This document shows positions 43,122-47,448 of a stretch of 47,448 nt of DNA, one piece after another (position 1 is the stretch's first letter; each line of letters opens with the position of its first letter). The DNA lies in contig RXIV01000016.1 in NCBI GenBank assembly GCA_003989085.1, positions 1 to 47,448 of the forward strand, given 5' to 3'. Below the pieces are notes generated by a model. The model searched no databases. It was given only the letters and a program-made list of their open reading frames with translations, and had not been told where the DNA came from. A program made the position numbers and the translations under genes. Source of the DNA: Candidatus Competibacteraceae bacterium (GTDB taxonomy: Bacteria > Pseudomonadota > Gammaproteobacteria > Competibacterales > Competibacteraceae).

Positions 43122-43772
43122 ATGATGAAAAAACGTATTGTGGCTGTTTTGGGGGCGCTGAGCCTGCTAGCGATGGCTGGCTGCGCGAGTACGCCAGACA
43201 AGGCGCCGGCCAAGGACAGCCAACCTGTTGCTGCAACTCAGCCTGCTGAGCCGGATATGGCTATCCGCAATAAAGTGACCGTCACTGCCACGGTCAAGGC
43301 AATTGATCTTGAGACCCGCCAGGTCACGCTCCAAGGCAAAAAGGGCAAACCGTTCACAATCACGGTCAGCGATGCTGTCGTCAATTTGCCGCAGGTGAAG
43401 GTCGGCGACAAGGTGGTGGCGACTTATTATGAGGCGCTGATGGTGCAGCTCACCGGCAAGGCTGGCAGCGGCATCACGATGCGAACTGACACCCTCGGCG
43501 CCAGCAGCGCCGGGCAGGGCCAAATGCCGTCTGGCGCGATGCGTGACACCGTTAAGGTCACAGCTAATATCCTTTCGGTCAACAAGAAGACCCGCAAGGT
43601 CCTTATTCAAGGCCCCAAGAGAGCGATCACGGTGACGGTGCCGCAGGATATGGATATCAACAAGGTCAAGGCCGGCCAGCAGGTCGAGGCAGAATATATG
43701 CAGGAACTGGCGATCAGCGTTGAACCAGCTCCCGCCAAGCCGAAATCAGGCTTCGATAAAAAGCAGCATTAA
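43122..43772 (+). CDS. Lipoprotein with two tandem beta-domain repeats
   Basis: This 216-residue protein has a signal peptide ending in the lipobox LAMAGC. After a Pro/Ala linker come two related domains, KVTVTATVKAIDLETRQVTL ... VGDKVVATYYEALMVQL and DTVKVTANILSVNKKTRKVL ... AGQQVEAEYMQELAISV, separated by a Gly/Ser-rich linker. Each looks like a small OB- or SH3-like barrel of the DUF5666 type. The function is unknown. GGGAGA precedes the start; the next codon is also ATG. It stands alone and ends at a strong terminator. Confidence 0.82.
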   Translation: MMKKRIVAVLGALSLLAMAGCASTPDKAPAKDSQPVAATQPAEPDMAIRNKVTVTATVKAIDLETRQVTLQGKKGKPFTITVSDAVVNLPQVKVGDKVVATYYEALMVQLTGKAGSGITMRTDTLGASSAGQGQMPSGAMRDTVKVTANILSVNKKTRKVLIQGPKRAITVTVPQDMDINKVKAGQQVEAEYMQELAISVEPAPAKPKSGFDKKQH

Positions 43773-43810
43773 GAGACTACCGTTTTTTCGGTAGCCTGCA
43801 TCAGTCAAGC

Positions 43811-43837
43811 AAACCCGCCGTGAGGCGGGTTTTTTTG
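43811..43837 (+). terminator. Rho-independent terminator of the lipoprotein gene
   Basis: AAACCCGCC pairs with GGCGGGTTT around a four-base GTGA loop and runs into seven or more T. A smaller hairpin (CTACCG, six T, CGGTAG) lies at 43778-43796 just past the stop codon. It ends just before the convergent mmuM stop. Confidence 0.93.
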
Positions 43838-43838
43838 A

Positions 43839-44831
43839 TCAGGGCGATTTACGGTCTAACCGTCGAACCCAGCCAGCAATCGCCCGGATATGATCCGGCC
43901 TGGTGCGGCAGCAACCGCCAATCAATCTGGCGCCCTCAACATACCAGCGCTCCGCTTCAGCGGCAAAGGCCGTACTGACGGAGACGCCTTGCCAACTATG
44001 GCTTTCCGCCTGCCAAGTCTCGCCTGAGTTTGGATAGACCACTACAGGCTTGTCAGTCACAGTACAAGCAGCGCGGATCAAAGCAGGAAGATGTTGCGGA
44101 GCGGTGCAATTGATCCCGACTGCTGCAACTTGTGGGCAAGCGTCCAGCCACGCCGCGCACTCGGCCAAAGTTTCGCCGTGGCAGAGATGCGCCCCGTCCC
44201 TGGCGCTGAAACTGATCCACGCCCAAGCCGTAGGGAATTCGGCCAACAACCGCACCAAGGCCCGTGCCTCGATAAAGCAAGGAATGGTCTCACAGGCCAA
44301 CAGATCGGGATCGGCCTCCAGTAAGGCCGCCATCCGTGGACGGTGAAAATCCATCAATTGCGTTTCGCTCAGACCGTAATCACCGCGATACTCCGAGCCA
44401 TCAGCCAGAAATGCACCATAAGGCCCCACCGAAGCCGCTACCAGAGGCCGAGGCCGTCCGGTGTGATGGGCCGGCTCCTTCCAGAAGGCATCGCGAGCTT
44501 CCCTCGCTAACCGGACGGCACGGTGTAACAGCGCTATACTCTCCTCCCGGCGCAGGCCACGCTGCATAAACCCATTGATGGTTGCCTGATAACTAGCGGT
44601 AATGACAATATCGGCACCAGCAGCCAAGTAATCCTCATGCACCTGTCGGATGAGATCAGGCGTTTCGATCAGCGCCTTGGCCGACCAAAGCGGGTCGCGC
44701 AGATCGCAGCCCCGGTATTCCAGTTCGGTGGACAAGGCGCCATCCACGACCAACGTTGGGTACTGCTCCAGCAAAGCAACTAGTGGATTGATGGCGCGAT
44801 TTTTGCTGAACTCGCTTGTTAAATTTGACAT
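43839..44831 (-). CDS. mmuM: Homocysteine S-methyltransferase family protein
   Basis: This 330-residue zinc-dependent enzyme would make methionine from homocysteine with S-methylmethionine or SAM as donor. Marks are VVDGALSTELEYRGCDLRDP, ADIVITASYQATINGF, SVGPYGAFLADGSEYRGDYG, GINCTAP and the zinc-binding LIGGCCRTRPDHIRAI, like E. coli MmuM. I chose the ATG at 44831; a longer frame upstream runs into the leader of the divergent maeB. No methylmethionine transporter (mmuP) lies beside it. Confidence 0.93.
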   Translation of the reverse strand: MSNLTSEFSKNRAINPLVALLEQYPTLVVDGALSTELEYRGCDLRDPLWSAKALIETPDLIRQVHEDYLAAGADIVITASYQATINGFMQRGLRREESIALLHRAVRLAREARDAFWKEPAHHTGRPRPLVAASVGPYGAFLADGSEYRGDYGLSETQLMDFHRPRMAALLEADPDLLACETIPCFIEARALVRLLAEFPTAWAWISFSARDGAHLCHGETLAECAAWLDACPQVAAVGINCTAPQHLPALIRAACTVTDKPVVVYPNSGETWQAESHSWQGVSVSTAFAAEAERWYVEGARLIGGCCRTRPDHIRAIAGWVRRLDRKSP

Positions 44832-44924
44832 CGTAGTCCTTACCCACGGTTTTATGCTCAACTTCAGCGGTCTTTGACGCTGCCGGCGGAACCACCACTG
44901 CACTCTTCAGGAAACCCTTGCACC

Positions 44925-47207
44925 ATGTCTGACGATTTCAACGAACGCGCCTTGCGCTACCACCGCACGGCTCCCTGCGGCAAGATCGAAGTTACCCCGA
45001 CCAAGCCGCTCGCCAACCAGCGCGATCTGGCGCTAGCTTATTCGCCCGGCGTCGCTGCTGCCTGCGAAGTGATTGTCGAAGACCCCCGCGAAGTCTCTAC
45101 CGTCACCGCCAGAGGCAATCTAGTGGCGGTTATTACCAACGGCACTGCGGTTCTCGGCCTGGGCGACATCGGCCCACTCGCTGCGAAACCGGTCATGGAA
45201 GGCAAAGGTGTGTTGTTCAAGAAGTTCGCCGGCATTGACGTATTCGACATTGAAGTTAGCGAGCGCGATCCCGACAAGCTGGTGGAGATCATCGCCAGTC
45301 TGGAGCCAACCTTTGGCGGAATCAATCTGGAGGATATCAAGGCTCCAGAATGTTTCTACATCGAACGTCAGCTACGTGACCGGATGAAAATTCCGGTATT
45401 CCACGACGATCAGCACGGCACTGCCATTATCACCGCTGCTGCGGTGCTCAATGCCCTGTCACTGGTGGGTAAGGATATCGGCCAAGTGAAGCTGGTCACC
45501 TCCGGGGCCGGGGCAGCGGGCATTGCTTGTCTCGATCTGCTGGTTGGGTTAGGCCTGACCCGCAGCAATGTCATCGTCTGCGACAGCCGGGGCGTGATCT
45601 ATCAGGGACGTGGCCCATTGGATCCGGAAAAAGCCGCCTATGCCGCCGACACATCAGCCCGCACCCTGGCCGATGCCATTGTGGGTGCGGACGTGTTTCT
45701 GGGTTTGTCCAAGGCCGGGGTGCTGACCGGCGCGATGGTCAAAACGATGGCTGTCCAACCGCTGATTCTGGCGCTGGCTAATCCGATTCCCGAAATCATG
45801 CCAGAAGAAGCCAAGGCCGCCCGGCCCGACGCGATTATCGCCACTGGTCGCTCTGACTATCCCAATCAGGTCAATAACGTCCTGTGCTTTCCCTACATTT
45901 TCCGGGGAGCGCTGGATGTGGGTGCGACCACCATCAATCAGGAGATGCAACTAGCCTGTGTCCGCGCCCTTGCTGAACTGGCCCGCGAGCCGCATTCCAA
46001 GGAAGAAACCGCTTCTTATGGTGAACAACCGATCAGCTTTGGGCCTGAGTATCTGATCCCTAAACCGTTCGAGCCGCGCCTGTTGTTAACCTTGCCTATC
46101 GCTGCCGCCAAGGCTGCGATGGACAGTGGCATTGCTACCCGCCCGATTCAGGATTTCGACGCTTACCGCCAGCAACTTAGCCTGCATGTTTACCGCTCCG
46201 GAATGGTGATGCGCCCGGTGTTTGATCGCGCGAAGACGGATCGCAAGCGGGTCATCTACGCTCAAGGCGAGGAAGAGCGGGTATTGTGGGCGGTGCAAGG
46301 GGTCATTGACGATGGTATTGCCCAACCGGTGCTGATTGGTCGACGCGAGCGGGTGGAGCAGCAGATTCAGGAACTCGGCCTACGCATTAAGCCCGACCGT
46401 GATTTTGAGCTGATTGATCCGCAGAATAATCCCTATTACGAGGAATGCTGGCAGGAATATCATCGGCTGCGTGGCCGCTATGGAGTCGATCCCAACAATG
46501 CCCGGATTCGGGTCAATACCCGCGCTACGGTGATTGGCTCGCTGCTGTTGCGGTTGGGGTACGGCGATGCCCTGCTGTGCGGACTGATCGGTAACTATGC
46601 CGATCATGTGGACTATGTGCTAGACATCGTTGGCCTGCGGGAAGGTGTCCATACCCCAGCGGCGCTGGATTTGCTGATTACCCCGCAGGGACCACTGTTC
46701 ATCAGCGACACCCATCTGAATGAGAACCCCAGCGCCGAACAGATTGTGGACATTACCTTACAGTCGGCGGATGAGGTGCGGCGCTTCATCACACCTAAAG
46801 TGGCGCTGCTGTCGCGATCTAATTTTGGATCGTATAAGTCACCGCAAGCCCGCAAAATGGCAGAAGCCCTGAATATGATTCGCCAGCGGGCGCCGGAATT
46901 AGAAGTGGAAGGCGAGATGCGCGGTGACGTAGCGCTGTTGGAAACCTTGCGCCAAAGTATTTTGCCGCAATCACTGCTCAAAGGCGCTGCTAACCTGCTG
47001 ATTATGCCTAGCGTCGATGCCGCCAATATCTCCTACACCCTGTTGAAGATGCTGACCAATAGCGTCGCCGTAGGGCCGATCATGTTGGGTTTGGCCAAAC
47101 CGGCACATGTCCTGACACCCTCATCGACAGCACGGCGAATCATCAATATGACGGCCATTGCTGCTGTAGATGCCCAGGAATACGGACTCCGCCAGCAGTC
47201 TGTCTGA
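44925..47207 (+). CDS. maeB: NADP-dependent malic enzyme, MaeB type
   Basis: This 760-residue enzyme decarboxylates malate to pyruvate with reduction of NADP+. The malic domain shows [46 protein letters not shown] and [20 protein letters not shown]; the nucleotide-binding domain has [20 protein letters not shown] and [12 protein letters not shown]. The last 330 residues form the phosphotransacetylase-like domain of MaeB, which senses acetyl-CoA and does not usually have phosphotransacetylase activity. The length equals E. coli MaeB. I chose the ATG at 44925, where the family begins; AGGAAA lies upstream. Confidence 0.96.
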   Translation: MSDDFNERALRYHRTAPCGKIEVTPTKPLANQRDLALAYSPGVAAACEVIVEDPREVSTVTARGNLVAVITNGTAVLGLGDIGPLAAKPVMEGKGVLFKKFAGIDVFDIEVSERDPDKLVEIIASLEPTFGGINLEDIKAPECFYIERQLRDRMKIPVFHDDQHGTAIITAAAVLNALSLVGKDIGQVKLVTSGAGAAGIACLDLLVGLGLTRSNVIVCDSRGVIYQGRGPLDPEKAAYAADTSARTLADAIVGADVFLGLSKAGVLTGAMVKTMAVQPLILALANPIPEIMPEEAKAARPDAIIATGRSDYPNQVNNVLCFPYIFRGALDVGATTINQEMQLACVRALAELAREPHSKEETASYGEQPISFGPEYLIPKPFEPRLLLTLPIAAAKAAMDSGIATRPIQDFDAYRQQLSLHVYRSGMVMRPVFDRAKTDRKRVIYAQGEEERVLWAVQGVIDDGIAQPVLIGRRERVEQQIQELGLRIKPDRDFELIDPQNNPYYEECWQEYHRLRGRYGVDPNNARIRVNTRATVIGSLLLRLGYGDALLCGLIGNYADHVDYVLDIVGLREGVHTPAALDLLITPQGPLFISDTHLNENPSAEQIVDITLQSADEVRRFITPKVALLSRSNFGSYKSPQARKMAEALNMIRQRAPELEVEGEMRGDVALLETLRQSILPQSLLKGAANLLIMPSVDAANISYTLLKMLTNSVAVGPIMLGLAKPAHVLTPSSTARRIINMTAIAAVDAQEYGLRQQSV

Positions 47208-47244
47208 GCCTAAGACAGAAGCGCGGGAAAGCCTTAAAGTTCGC

Positions 47245-47271
47245 AGGCGTTAGTCGTTAGCGACTGCGCCT
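47245..47271 (+). terminator. Possible terminator hairpin after maeB
   Basis: AGGCG-tt-AGTCG pairs with CGACT-g-CGCCT around a TTAG loop, about 40 bases past the maeB stop. The following tract (TTCGAGCTTTC) is only moderately T-rich, so termination may be partial. Nothing else is seen in 47208-47330. Confidence 0.45.
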
Positions 47272-47330
47272 TCGAGCTTTCACACTAGCAATCAGGCGGT
47301 TCGTCACGCTGCTACCTTGCGGAAATAGGG

Positions 47331-47367
47331 AAAAACAAAAACCCAACCTTATCTGATAAGGTTGGGT
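47331..47367 (-). terminator. Rho-independent terminator of an rRNA operon
   Basis: On the minus strand a perfect 12-bp stem (ACCCAACCTTAT with ATAAGGTTGGGT, three-base loop) is followed by TTTTGTTTTT. It starts ten bases past the 5S rRNA 3' end and ends that transcript. Confidence 0.93.
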
Positions 47368-47377
47368 CGGGATAAAA

Positions 47378-47448
47378 AGCCTGGCGGGGACCTACTTTAG
47401 CATGAGTAATCTCACACGATCATCGGCGCGACACGGTTTCACGGTCGA
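47378..47448 (-). rRNA. rrf: 5S ribosomal RNA, 3' part (5' part beyond window)
   Basis: Read on the minus strand, the last 71 bases contain the conserved 5S core GAAACCGTGTCGCGCCGATG, then a stretch like the E. coli loop D/E region, GTAGGTCCCCGCCAGGC at the 3' end and the closing stem AGGCTT. The 5' half is cut by the window edge. 23S and 16S genes should lie beyond the edge, so this is probably the end of an rRNA operon facing maeB. Confidence 0.93.

Noticed and set aside
1..47448. CRISPR arrays, tRNA genes, insertion sequences or prophage
   Set aside because: No regularly spaced repeats, cloverleaf-like segments, transposase or phage structural genes were seen by eye on either strand.

Overview
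This window is about 47 kb of a GC-rich gammaproteobacterial chromosome. It is mostly core metabolism and envelope genes, with two patches of accessory DNA. The set of sthA, PilU, yajC-secD-secF, the E. coli-type frdABCD fumarate reductase, hisBHAFIE followed by tatABC, ptsP and maeB is gammaproteobacterial. Fumarate reductase next to a rhodoquinone-forming enzyme fits a facultative sludge or sediment organism such as the Competibacter/Contendobacter group, but that assignment is an inference and was not tested. Most genes before 37.7 kb lie on the minus strand, and most after it lie on the plus strand.

Layout. 0-5 kb: a chemosensory pair (an MCP cut by the window edge, and a CheA-receiver hybrid kinase) and, behind a terminator, the pilus retraction ATPase pilU. 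5-8.2 kb: sthA and dnaX. 8.4-14 kb: a block concerned with quinones, made of a COQ10-like ubiquinone-binding protein, RquA (ubiquinone to rhodoquinone), frdABCD and, divergently, ubiX. 14-16.3 kb: an alpha/beta hydrolase and three small envelope proteins of unknown role. 16.4-17.6 kb: a receiver protein with a long Ala-rich helical region and a C-terminal membrane anchor. 17.8-21 kb: secF, secD and yajC. 21.2-23.1 kb: a trans-sulfuration-type PLP enzyme and a DUF3011 secreted protein. 23.1-27.4 kb: a 1420-residue TIR / degenerate CHAT / STAND NTPase / TPR protein, back to back with a small heat-shock protein gene that has a near-consensus sigma-32 promoter. 28.1-30.4 kb: ptsP. 30.6-32.8 kb: an A+T-richer type II restriction-modification pair. 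32.9-35.7 kb: lutABC. 35.8-36.6 kb: a chagasin-like protease inhibitor lipoprotein between two apparent gene remnants. 36.6-37.6 kb: a membrane protein. 37.8-42.9 kb: hisB-H-A-F-I-E followed by tatA-B-C. 43.1-47.2 kb: a repeat lipoprotein, a homocysteine methyltransferase and the malic enzyme maeB. At the right edge a minus-strand 5S rRNA gene and its terminator mark the end of an rRNA operon.

How it fits together. The clearest functional story is anaerobic fumarate respiration. MaeB, SthA and fumarate reductase all act around malate, NAD(P)H and succinate, and RquA next to frdABCD implies that a low-potential rhodoquinol feeds the reductase. The best candidate for an undescribed system is the TIR-CHAT-STAND-TPR protein: it looks like a one-gene immune sensor whose CHAT protease fold has lost both catalytic residues, leaving TIR as the likely effector. 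The restriction-modification pair is a second, ordinary defence element. The tail-anchored receiver protein is a third unusual architecture.
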